A stretch of 5,292 nt of DNA from positions 1 to 5,292 of the forward strand of contig CANKLS010000075.1 of the NCBI GenBank assembly GCA_947483645.1, read 5' to 3'. Origin of the DNA: Bradymonadales bacterium. GTDB taxonomy: Bacteria > Myxococcota > Bradymonadia > REDH01. Of this stretch, positions 1-5,292 are shown one piece after another; positions within the stretch are counted from its first letter, which is position 1; each line of letters starts with the position of its first letter. A program made the position numbers and the translations under genes. Below the pieces are notes generated by a model. That model was given only the letters and a program-made list of their open reading frames with translations. It ran no database searches and was not told the DNA's origin.

Positions 1-931
1 CAAGGTTGTAGGCGCCCGGCATGGCGAGCCGTCCCGAAGCAACCTGGCCCGCGATTCGGAGGCCGAAGGGCTGCCCCAAAAGGCTCGGCGCCGCGGCCGT
101 CCAGTAGCTGCCATCGTCGCCGTCGTCGGAGACTGTGGCGACGAGCCCCTGTAGGCCCGCACCTTCGAGTGCCAGCAGGCGTTCAGCATAGCCATCGACC
201 GCGCAGACAAAGCCGCGCGTGGCCTTGCCTGCGGCGATCGAACGCGCCCGCTCCTCCACAAAGAGCATCCGCTTGGCAGCAAAGTAGGACTCCATGTCGC
301 CATGGAAATCGAGGTGGTCGGGCGTAAGGTTGGTGAAGCCGGTGAGGTCGAAATGGACGCCGCCTACCCGCCCAAGCGCAAGGCCGTGGCTCGAGACCTC
401 CATCACGATCGCCCGGGCGCCGCGGGCCAGCCAGCTGGCCGCAATCCCATGGAGCAGCAGGCCGTCGGGCGTTGTGTTGGGAGCCGCCAGCTCCTCGCTT
501 CCGAAGCGATACCCGACCGTTCCGAGGTAACCGCAGGGAAGGCCGACCGCATCGAGCATCCGCTGCACCATGCAGGCCGTGGTGGTCTTGCCGTTGGTAC
601 CCGTGACGCCGATGACGGTCAGCTGGTCGAAGGGGTTGCCATAGAAGGCCGCCGCCAGTTCGCCCACCCAACGCTCGCCCTCCTCGCTCACAAGGAGTGC
701 GGGGACCGACAGGCCAGCAAGGGCCTCGCGGCGGGTGCCGACGACTGCAACTGCGCCACGCGCGACCGCCTCTTCGATGCGTGCATGGCCATCGACGCGT
801 GCGCCGACGCGGGCCACAAAGAGGCTCCCCGCCACAACCTCGCGTGAGTCGTGGGTCAGGTGCAGCACCGCCGGGTTGCCCGGCGCGAGCTGCTCCATGC
901 GGAGGCCGCGCTGCAGCTCAGCGAGGAGCAT
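1..931 (-). CDS. murE: UDP-MurNAc-tripeptide synthetase MurE (N-terminal 310 residues; runs off the window)
   Basis: Cytoplasmic Mur ligase that uses ATP to add the third amino acid (meso-DAP or Lys) to UDP-MurNAc-L-Ala-D-Glu. The frame is open without a stop from ATG 931 to the left edge, giving 310 residues, about 60% of a usual MurE (near 490). Visible motifs are the N-terminal substrate domain with DSREV (28-32) and DGHA (47-50), the ATP-binding P-loop GVTGTNGKTTT (108-118, Lys115), NTTPD (152-156), MEVSSHGL (177-184), and TPDHLDFHG (203-211). YFAAKR follows, whose Lys220 corresponds to the conserved, usually carbamylated lysine. The start is supported by GGAGG 5 nt upstream of the ATG; a second Met at residue 12 is less likely. 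The start overlaps the ftsI end by 14 nt, in another frame. The C-terminal motif that separates DAP- from Lys-adding enzymes lies outside the window, so the amino acid cannot be called. The family call is firm. Confidence 0.96.
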   Translation of the reverse strand, partial: MLLAELQRGLRMEQLAPGNPAVLHLTHDSREVVAGSLFVARVGARVDGHARIEEAVARGAVAVVGTRREALAGLSVPALLVSEEGERWVGELAAAFYGNPFDQLTVIGVTGTNGKTTTACMVQRMLDAVGLPCGYLGTVGYRFGSEELAAPNTTPDGLLLHGIAASWLARGARAIVMEVSSHGLALGRVGGVHFDLTGFTNLTPDHLDFHGDMESYFAAKRMLFVEERARSIAAGKATRGFVCAVDGYAERLLALEGAGLQGLVATVSDDGDDGSYWTAAAPSLLGQPFGLRIAGQVASGRLAMPGAYNL

Positions 932-3269
932 TCGTCCCTCCCTTGGGAACTACGGGCGCGGCAGGCTTGGTGGGGGCTGCGGGCGCCGCCTGCTTGGCGG
1001 GGGTAGCGGGAACGGCAGCCGCTGGCGTGGCCGGCGCTGGTGCGGCAGGGGCCAGAGGCGCAGCAGGCGCGGGCACTCCGCCCTTTGCCGGCTTCGCTGC
1101 AGGCTCTGCAGGCGCCGCGAGCAGGGGGTCGCCCAGCCTCAGCGTCACGAAGGCGCCCGCTGCGACTGGCTCACCAGGTGAGGGCTCCTGTCCGACGACG
1201 CGGCCGCGGCCGGTAAGACGGGGCTCAAGCTGCAGTACCGCCAGCTGCTGGATGGCCTGCGAGGCGCTCATGCCGAGGAGCTTGGGGACCGTCCGCTCTG
1301 CAGGGTCGGAGGTGGCGGCAGATGCCGTAGGATCGCCCTCCGACTCCTCCTCGACCGCCGCAGCGGCGGCCTTCGAAGACGCCGTGGCGCGGAGCCTGCC
1401 GATGCCCGACTCCTCGTCCGTACGGTGGCCGGCGCCCGAGCCGCTGCCGTCGTGGTCGGCGGGGAAGATGTTGGCCATGACGAGCGCCTGCGAGGCGACC
1501 TCACGGAACAGCGGGGCTGCGACCACGCCGCCGTAGTAGCCTTTGCTCTTGTCGGGGCGCAGGATCATGACCGTGATGGCGAACTCAGGCTGTTCGACCG
1601 GCAGATAGCCGGTGAAGCTGGCGAGGTACTCGTTCTCGTACTGGCCGGTCTTGTTGCTGAAGAGCTTGGCGGTTCCCGTCTTGCCCGCAACGCGGAAACC
1701 GGGGACCCGGCCATTGGTGCCCGTGCCCGCTTCGCTCGTGACCGTCTCGAGCATGAGCGACACCTTCTGCGCCGTCTCCGCCGTAACGGCCTGGGTGCGG
1801 ACCTCGGGGACCATGATGCGCGGCTCACCTTGATGCGACCGGAGCTCCTTGACGAGCATGGGCCGCATGAGCTTTCCGCCGTTGGCGATCGCCGCGGTCG
1901 CAAAGTTGACCTGGAGCGGCGACGCAGAGAAGCCGTAGCCATAGGAGAAGGTGGCGTGCTCTACCTCGCGCCAGGGCGGAGAACGCAGAATGCCGCCCGA
2001 TTCTCCGCCGAGGCCGAGCCCCGTATTGAGGCCGAAACCAAACGCGCGGAGGTAGTCGAAGTGGTCCTTCTGCGAGAGCTTGAGGCCAAGCTTGAGCGAG
2101 CCGATGTTGGAGCTGTACTGGATGACCTCCCAGACCGGGATGACCCCCGCTTCATGGGTGTCCTTCACCGTATGTCCGCCAATGCGGTAGGAGCCCATGT
2201 TGCAGTCGATGAGCGTGTCCGGGGTGACGAGGCCCTTGTCGATAGCGGCCGCGACGGTCACGATCTTGGCGGTTGAGCCGGGCTCGAAGACGTTGCCGAT
2301 GACCGGATCGAGCCAGGCCTCCGTAGGGTAGGTGTTGGCGATGTTGGGATCGAAGGGCGGCCAGGAGGCGAGCGCGCGGAGCTCACCCGTCGGCACATGC
2401 GAGACGATGACGATGCCGTTGGCTGCGCTGAACTTCTCGATGGTCGAGGCCAGCGCCTCCTCCACGAATTGCTGCAGCGGCATGTCGATGGAGAGGACGA
2501 GGTCGGAGCCCCTCGCGGCATCCATGTCGGGCATGTCGCCGAGCAGGTAGGTGCGGCGCGCGACGTCGCGCCCGACGGGGTACTCGATGAACTTGCCGCT
2601 CAGGTCGCGGTTGTAGCGGCGTTCCACGCCCGATTGCCCCTCAACGCCGTCGCCCTGGATGGTGCCGATGGTCCGCCCCGCAAGGGCTCGGTAGGGATAG
2701 ATGCGGCGGTACTCGGGCGTGGCAATCAGCGCGCTGATGGTCATGGCCTGAAGGGCGTCGGAGATCTCCTTGGCCCGCTTGGGCGAGGTGCGGCGCTCCA
2801 TGACCACATAGCGCGGGAGCTGCGCCGGATCGGACTTGGACCAGGCTGTGAACCGGGCTGCGTCGTAGCCCTCAAGTTTCTTCAGCTGGGCCCGCATTTC
2901 GGCCACACAGACCGGTTCGCCGTCGCGCATCAGGTCAAGCGTCTTGGCCTCATCATCGGCCTTTCCGCACCGGTAGTTCCCCTTGGCGTCGACGGCCTTG
3001 GCAACCACCTCGTTGGCGAAGAAGTGGCGGGCATCGAAGGCGAGCGTGGGAGCGAGCACGCTCTGCGCCAGCTCACGGCCGTTACGGTCGAGGATGGCAC
3101 CGCGCGCTGCCTGGAAGCGGGTCTTTGTCTCGCTGCGCCAGTCGCCCCACTCGAGGAACTGCTCGGAGCGGACGATCTGAATCCAGTAGGAGCGGAGCGT
3201 CACCGCGAGGAAGACGACGACCAGGACGAGCACCGTCTGGTGGATGCGCTTTGCTACGGTATCGCGCAT
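918..3269 (-). CDS. ftsI: Septal peptidoglycan transpeptidase FtsI/PBP3 (PASTA-containing class B PBP)
   Basis: Class B penicillin-binding protein that cross-links peptidoglycan at the division septum. It is anchored in the inner membrane with its catalytic domain outside the cytoplasm. It has 783 residues, longer than the roughly 590 of E. coli FtsI. In order: a short cytoplasmic N-terminus, one membrane segment (about 11-28), the pedestal motif RGAILDRNGREL (56-67), and the transpeptidase domain (about 255-595). All three active-site motifs are present: SxxK as STAK (Ser332 nucleophile, Lys335), SxN as SSN (386-388) and KTG (530-532). A Ser/Glu/Ala-rich linker (about 605-657) leads to one PASTA domain (about 658-712, TVPKLLGMSASQAI through EPSPGEPV) and a 71-residue Ala/Pro tail. 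The ATG is 1 nt after the ftsL stop, with AAGGGG 7 nt upstream. Cys101 and Cys121 in the N-terminal periplasmic region may form a disulfide. Spo-type PBPs in sporulating Gram-positives also carry PASTA, but the dcw position favours FtsI. Confidence 0.96.
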   Translation of the reverse strand: MRDTVAKRIHQTVLVLVVVFLAVTLRSYWIQIVRSEQFLEWGDWRSETKTRFQAARGAILDRNGRELAQSVLAPTLAFDARHFFANEVVAKAVDAKGNYRCGKADDEAKTLDLMRDGEPVCVAEMRAQLKKLEGYDAARFTAWSKSDPAQLPRYVVMERRTSPKRAKEISDALQAMTISALIATPEYRRIYPYRALAGRTIGTIQGDGVEGQSGVERRYNRDLSGKFIEYPVGRDVARRTYLLGDMPDMDAARGSDLVLSIDMPLQQFVEEALASTIEKFSAANGIVIVSHVPTGELRALASWPPFDPNIANTYPTEAWLDPVIGNVFEPGSTAKIVTVAAAIDKGLVTPDTLIDCNMGSYRIGGHTVKDTHEAGVIPVWEVIQYSSNIGSLKLGLKLSQKDHFDYLRAFGFGLNTGLGLGGESGGILRSPPWREVEHATFSYGYGFSASPLQVNFATAAIANGGKLMRPMLVKELRSHQGEPRIMVPEVRTQAVTAETAQKVSLMLETVTSEAGTGTNGRVPGFRVAGKTGTAKLFSNKTGQYENEYLASFTGYLPVEQPEFAITVMILRPDKSKGYYGGVVAAPLFREVASQALVMANIFPADHDGSGSGAGHRTDEESGIGRLRATASSKAAAAAVEEESEGDPTASAATSDPAERTVPKLLGMSASQAIQQLAVLQLEPRLTGRGRVVGQEPSPGEPVAAGAFVTLRLGDPLLAAPAEPAAKPAKGGVPAPAAPLAPAAPAPATPAAAVPATPAKQAAPAAPTKPAAPVVPKGGTNAPR
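921..1133 (-). repeat. Low-complexity Ala/Pro/Lys tail encoded at the 3' end of ftsI
   Basis: Codons 713-783 of ftsI encode almost only Ala and Pro with Thr, Val, Gly and regularly scattered Lys (726, 729, 759, 768, 776), after the PASTA domain has ended. The DNA is correspondingly rich in GCC/GCG/CCG codons and forms imperfect short repeats. The tail would be periplasmic. A cationic, extended Pro-rich segment could lie along or cross the peptidoglycan, but this role is inferred. The murE ribosome binding site is embedded in its last codons. Confidence 0.8.
937..942 (-). promoter_or_regulatory. Ribosome binding site of murE inside the end of ftsI
   Basis: GGGAGG on the minus strand ends 5 nt before ATG 931. 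It lies within the last codons of ftsI, so murE translation starts before ftsI terminates. This strong site decides the start in favour of ATG 931 over the Met 12 codons downstream. Confidence 0.75.
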
Positions 3270-3270
3270 C

Positions 3271-3591
3271 TCAGGGCCCCTTCACTTTGATGACCTGGGC
3301 CGGCTTTGCAGGTCCGAGCCCCATGCCCTCAGCAGCCTTGCGGCTCGAGTCGGATTCGCTGCTACGGACGGGTGCCTCGAGGTCCAGTCGACGCCCCTCC
3401 TCCTCCAGCCGGCGAATCTCCAGAGCGGCGTCTGAGTGCTCGTGGGCAAGCCGCAGCGTGTCGAACTCCAGATGAAGCTGCTTGAGCATGACGCCGATGA
3501 AGAGCGCGGAGGCTCCGACGATGATGGCGACCCAGAGCAGGTCGGCGTTGCCCACAAGCTTGGGCGCCTTGTTGGATGGTTGCTGCGACAT
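3271..3591 (-). CDS. ftsL: Cell division protein FtsL
   Basis: Small bitopic inner-membrane divisome protein. In the known system it pairs with FtsB through a periplasmic coiled coil and helps activate FtsW-FtsI. The product has 106 residues: a short polar N-terminus with basic residues (1-16), one hydrophobic membrane segment (about 17-36, LLWVAIIVGASALFIGVML), a heptad-like charged helix (about 37-72), then a linker and a C-terminal GLGPAKPAQVIKV stretch resembling the usual FtsL ending (LGM..P.PGQVI). The frame extends upstream into rsmH, but ATG 3591 is chosen because it has GGGAGG 9 nt upstream and follows the rsmH stop by 4 nt. FtsL is poorly conserved in sequence, so the call rests on topology, size, the C-terminal motif and the position between rsmH and ftsI. 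The upstream 61 codons of open frame have no FtsL character (Arg/Pro/Ser-rich shadow). Confidence 0.88.
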   Translation of the reverse strand: MSQQPSNKAPKLVGNADLLWVAIIVGASALFIGVMLKQLHLEFDTLRLAHEHSDAALEIRRLEEEGRRLDLEAPVRSSESDSSRKAAEGMGLGPAKPAQVIKVKGP

Positions 3592-3595
3592 GGTG

Positions 3596-4570
3596 TTAGG
3601 CCTCCCACGCGATGCGGCGAATTGCCCGGATGCGCGCACTCCGCGCGCGGGAGTTTTCGCCCTTCTCGACCTCGGTCGCACCGGCGCCACGCTCGGCCAA
3701 CTCGAAGTTGGCGCGGCGCCCGCCCGTGACGGGAAGCCCGCGCGGAAGAACGGGGCCCTGGGTGAGTTCGGCAAACCGCCGCTTCACCATCCTGTCTTCG
3801 AGCGAATGGAAGGTGATGAGGATGCCGACTCCCCCCATGTCGAGCAGTTCAGGGAGCTGTTCGAGGAGCCGCTCGAGCTCGCCGAGCTCGTCGTTGACTG
3901 CAATCCGGAGCGCCTGGAAGGGGAGCGTCGCGGGGTTGTGGCTGCGCTTGGCGCCGCCGCCGACCGCCTTCTCGATGGCCCGCGCCAGTTCGGTCGTCGT
4001 CTCGGCCTCGCCCGCGGCGAGCGCCTCCTTCATTGCGGCGGCAACGCGCACCGCGCGGGGCACCTCGCCGTACCGCCAGAGCACCGTCGCAAGGTCGTTC
4101 ACGCTCAGCCGCTCGATCAGCTCGCGGGCTGTCTCGCCCTCGCTGCCCATGCGCATGTCGAGCGGGCCGGGCCTGCCGTAGGAGAAGCCCCGCTCCGCCC
4201 TGTCGATCTGCTCCGACGAGACCCCGATGTCGGCAATCAGGCCATCGACCCGGTAGCGGCCGCGCACGAGGCGGCCGAACTGCTGCGCCTGCACCACCTC
4301 GTCGACCTGCGAGAAGCGCGACCTGACCACCGTTGCACGCTCACCAGCGGCAGCCTCGAGGCGGGCCGTGGCAGCTGAAATGGCAGTGTCGTCGCGGTCG
4401 AGCCCGAGCAGCCGTGCCTGGTCGCCGGCAAACTCCAGAATCGCCATCGCGTGGCCCGCGCCGCCCAGCGTGCAGTCCACCCAATAGCGCTCACCATCCC
4501 GTCCCGTCAGGCCCAACACTTCGTCGAGCAGAACAGGCCGGTGGGAGAAGGTGCCCGCTGCTTCCGTCAT
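3596..4570 (-). CDS. rsmH: 16S rRNA (cytosine(1402)-N(4))-methyltransferase RsmH (MraW)
   Basis: Cytoplasmic SAM-dependent methyltransferase that N4-methylates C1402 of 16S rRNA in the decoding centre. Length 324 residues, usual for the family (about 310). Signatures in order: HRPVLLDEVL (10-19), the SAM-binding loop VDCTLGGAGHA (31-41), LGLDRD (55-60), IADIGVSSEQID (112-123), RGFSYGRPGPLDMRM (127-141), WRYGEVPRAVRVA (165-177), FQALRIAVNDELGELE (218-233), ITFHSLEDRMVKRRF (252-266) and the basic C-terminus SRARSARIRAIRR (307-319). Small departures from common family sequence are Cys33 in the SAM loop, where Gly or Ala is usual, and ATLPFQ (214-219), where ATR.FQ is usual. The ATG overlaps the mraZ stop as ATGA; AAGGA sits only 2 nt before it, which suggests coupling to mraZ translation. 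The gene is directly followed by ftsL. Confidence 0.97.
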   Translation of the reverse strand: MTEAAGTFSHRPVLLDEVLGLTGRDGERYWVDCTLGGAGHAMAILEFAGDQARLLGLDRDDTAISAATARLEAAAGERATVVRSRFSQVDEVVQAQQFGRLVRGRYRVDGLIADIGVSSEQIDRAERGFSYGRPGPLDMRMGSEGETARELIERLSVNDLATVLWRYGEVPRAVRVAAAMKEALAAGEAETTTELARAIEKAVGGGAKRSHNPATLPFQALRIAVNDELGELERLLEQLPELLDMGGVGILITFHSLEDRMVKRRFAELTQGPVLPRGLPVTGGRRANFELAERGAGATEVEKGENSRARSARIRAIRRIAWEA

Positions 4571-5118
4571 GATCCTTCACCGCTCCCGGTCGAAGGAGTG
4601 GCGGGCGCGACGGGGGCTCCGGCTGCAGGGCCGGGCGGGGGGCCGTAGCTCGCAAGCACACCGCGCGCCGTCGGCGCATGCAGCGACATCGCCTCACGGT
4701 AGATCTGCGGGTTCCAGATCTCGATGCAGTCGAGCAGCCCCTTCCACATCACTTCGCGCTCCAGACGGGCCGGCTCGCGGATCTCGGCAACCAGCAGCAC
4801 ACGCCCTGCACCATCGGGCGTAATCTCGCGCGCGTCGCCATAGAGGGCGCGCACCAGCCAGCTCTCGTTGCGGCCGCGCTCAAAGGCGCTCTCATTCGCC
4901 AGCGCCTGCTCAAACTGCGCCACCTTCCGCTCGAAGACAGGCAGCGGGTAGGCCCGCAGACAGCCGTCATCGAACCAGGGTACCAGCATCAGCGTCGGAG
5001 GGGCGCCCACCAGCCCGTTGGCCTCGTAGATCTTCTGAACGGCGTCGCGGAAACGGGTCGGAAAGGCCGTGCGGCCCTTGTCGTCCATCGTTGTCTGTTC
5101 GGTGCCGTAGAGCCGCAT
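4567..5118 (-). CDS. mraZ: Transcriptional regulator MraZ
   Basis: DNA-binding protein of the SpoVT/AbrB-like fold that, in E. coli, represses its own dcw operon. The product has 183 residues against about 145-152 in the usual family. Two MraZ half-domains are visible, each with the DxxxR signature: DDKGR (12-16) and DGAGR (102-106). Typical spacer sequence ESWLVRALYGDAREITPDGAGR (85-106) lies between. The last 25 residues (about 159-183) are a Pro/Ala/Gly/Ser-rich tail absent from standard MraZ. ATG 5118 is chosen because family members begin roughly 10 residues before the first DxxxR, AGAGG lies 6 nt upstream, and the alternative in-frame GTG at 5145 falls inside the predicted operator, close to the predicted transcription start, with no well-placed ribosome site. 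First gene of the operon; overlaps rsmH by 4 bp. Function call is firm; the exact start is probable. Confidence 0.94.
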   Translation of the reverse strand: MRLYGTEQTTMDDKGRTAFPTRFRDAVQKIYEANGLVGAPPTLMLVPWFDDGCLRAYPLPVFERKVAQFEQALANESAFERGRNESWLVRALYGDAREITPDGAGRVLLVAEIREPARLEREVMWKGLLDCIEIWNPQIYREAMSLHAPTARGVLASYGPPPGPAAGAPVAPATPSTGSGEGS

Positions 5119-5124
5119 CAAAAG

Positions 5125-5129
5125 CCTCT
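5125..5129 (-). promoter_or_regulatory. Ribosome binding site deciding the mraZ start
   Basis: AGAGG on the minus strand, 6 nt before ATG 5118. It supports the shorter mraZ start over GTG 5145. It lies just downstream of the predicted operator and within the predicted leader of about 40 nt. Confidence 0.55.
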
Positions 5130-5139
5130 GCAGGTGTGG

Positions 5140-5165
5140 ATCCACAAAATCCCACTGGCCGCCAC
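5140..5165 (-). promoter_or_regulatory. Predicted MraZ operator: three GTGG direct repeats at 10-bp spacing
   Basis: On the minus strand GTGG occurs at 5165-5162, 5155-5152 and 5145-5142, exactly one per 10 bp. In the E. coli register these are TGGCG, TGGGA and TGGAT separated by 5-nt spacers. The known E. coli MraZ site is three TGGGN repeats with 5-nt spacers just upstream of mraZ; here only the middle box fits TGGGN strictly. The first box touches the predicted -10 element and the others lie in the initially transcribed region, which fits repression of the operon by its first product. Binding itself is inferred. Confidence 0.75.
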
Positions 5166-5194
5166 TTATCCTCTCCTTTCCGACAGGTTGTCAA
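5165..5194 (-). promoter_or_regulatory. Predicted sigma70-type promoter of the dcw operon
   Basis: The minus strand has a perfect -35 box TTGACA (5194-5189), an 18-nt spacer, and GATAAG (5170-5165), which matches four of six bases of TATAAT. Transcription would start near 5158, leaving about 40 nt of leader before ATG 5118. The -35 call is strong; the -10 is moderate and slightly shifted alternatives exist. It is the only promoter-like element found in front of a gene in the window. Confidence 0.55.
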
Positions 5195-5292
5195 TCACGA
5201 TCCAACCTTGCGCGCAGTCGAATGAAACCAACCAATCCACAATAAGTTGCAACTGTTTCTCAACGCCAAGAGTCCGAAAAGTGGCCGCTTTC
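5195..5292. other. Intergenic region upstream of the dcw promoter
   Basis: Noticeably less GC-rich than the coding part. It holds a 10-bp palindrome AGTTGCAACT (5245-5254) and a second copy of TTGTGGAT (minus strand 5242-5235), the octamer that also occurs at the third operator box (5147-5140). It also has one GANTC site (5270-5274). No gene, RNA gene or terminator was recognised, and the neighbouring upstream gene is outside the window. Confidence 0.5.

Noticed and set aside
183..671. Minus-strand open frame of 162 codons
   Set aside because: It overlaps murE in a different frame; the murE frame carries the P-loop and all ligase motifs here.
697..1536. Plus-strand Gly/Ala-rich frame resembling a PE-PGRS or collagen-like protein
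   Set aside because: The Gly/Ala richness is the reverse complement of the Ala/Pro tail of FtsI and continues antisense into murE.
1425..2276. Plus-strand open frame of 283 codons
   Set aside because: Antisense to the FtsI transpeptidase domain with its SxxK, SxN and KTG motifs; no domain character of its own.
2397..3290. Plus-strand open frame of 297 codons
   Set aside because: It lies entirely antisense to ftsI, whose membrane segment and RGAILDRNG motif are clear in this stretch. High GC produces such shadow frames, and its translation shows no recognisable domain.
3592..3774. Longer ftsL starting inside rsmH
   Set aside because: The extra 61 codons are a shadow of the conserved rsmH 3' end, lack FtsL character, and would bury the cytoplasmic N-terminus behind an implausible Arg/Pro-rich extension. 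ATG 3591 has a good ribosome site.
3482..4378. Plus-strand open frame of 298 codons
   Set aside because: Antisense to rsmH and ftsL, both supported by motifs, ribosome sites and tight spacing.
5119..5145. Longer mraZ starting at GTG 5145
   Set aside because: It adds nine residues not seen in MraZ, lies within the operator box and has no well-placed ribosome site; ATG 5118 fits family length and has AGAGG 6 nt upstream.
5195..5292. Possible 3' end of rnpB or another RNA gene upstream of mraZ
   Set aside because: RNase P RNA sits near mraZ in some bacteria, but no characteristic conserved 3' sequence or stable hairpin was seen in this fragment.

Overview
The window is the start of a division and cell wall (dcw) gene cluster. 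All genes lie on the minus strand, so the cluster reads from right to left. The order is mraZ - rsmH (mraW) - ftsL - ftsI (pbpB) - murE, and murE runs off the left edge of the window. The DNA is GC-rich. Long open frames on the plus strand are GC-driven shadows of these genes. No mobile element, tRNA, rRNA or CRISPR array was seen.

Organism: the gene order is widespread in bacteria. FtsI carries a C-terminal PASTA domain followed by an Ala/Pro/Lys tail, MraZ has a Pro/Ala-rich C-terminal extension, and the promoter looks sigma70-type. Together these suggest a GC-rich Gram-negative such as a myxobacterium or related deltaproteobacterial-type lineage. This is an inference with moderate to low confidence; no marker in the window settles it.

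Layout, in transcription order: bases 5292-5119 are non-coding. They hold a perfect TTGACA -35 box, a plausible -10 box, and three GTGG boxes at exact 10-bp spacing that look like a MraZ operator. mraZ (5118-4567) is the regulator. rsmH (4570-3596) overlaps it by 4 bp (ATGA). ftsL (3591-3271) follows after 4 nt, ftsI (3269-918) after 1 nt, and murE (931-1, partial) overlaps ftsI by 14 nt. No terminator or second promoter is evident between genes, so the five genes are most simply one operon.

How the genes work together: MraZ probably represses its own operon. RsmH methylates 16S rRNA. FtsL and FtsI are inner-membrane divisome proteins; FtsI cross-links septal peptidoglycan and FtsL belongs to the complex that activates it. 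MurE makes the cytoplasmic peptidoglycan precursor. The window is mostly ordinary. The points most worth a second look are the operator/promoter arrangement, a possible 15-codon leader ORF whose stop overlaps the mraZ start, and the PASTA plus cationic low-complexity tail of FtsI.
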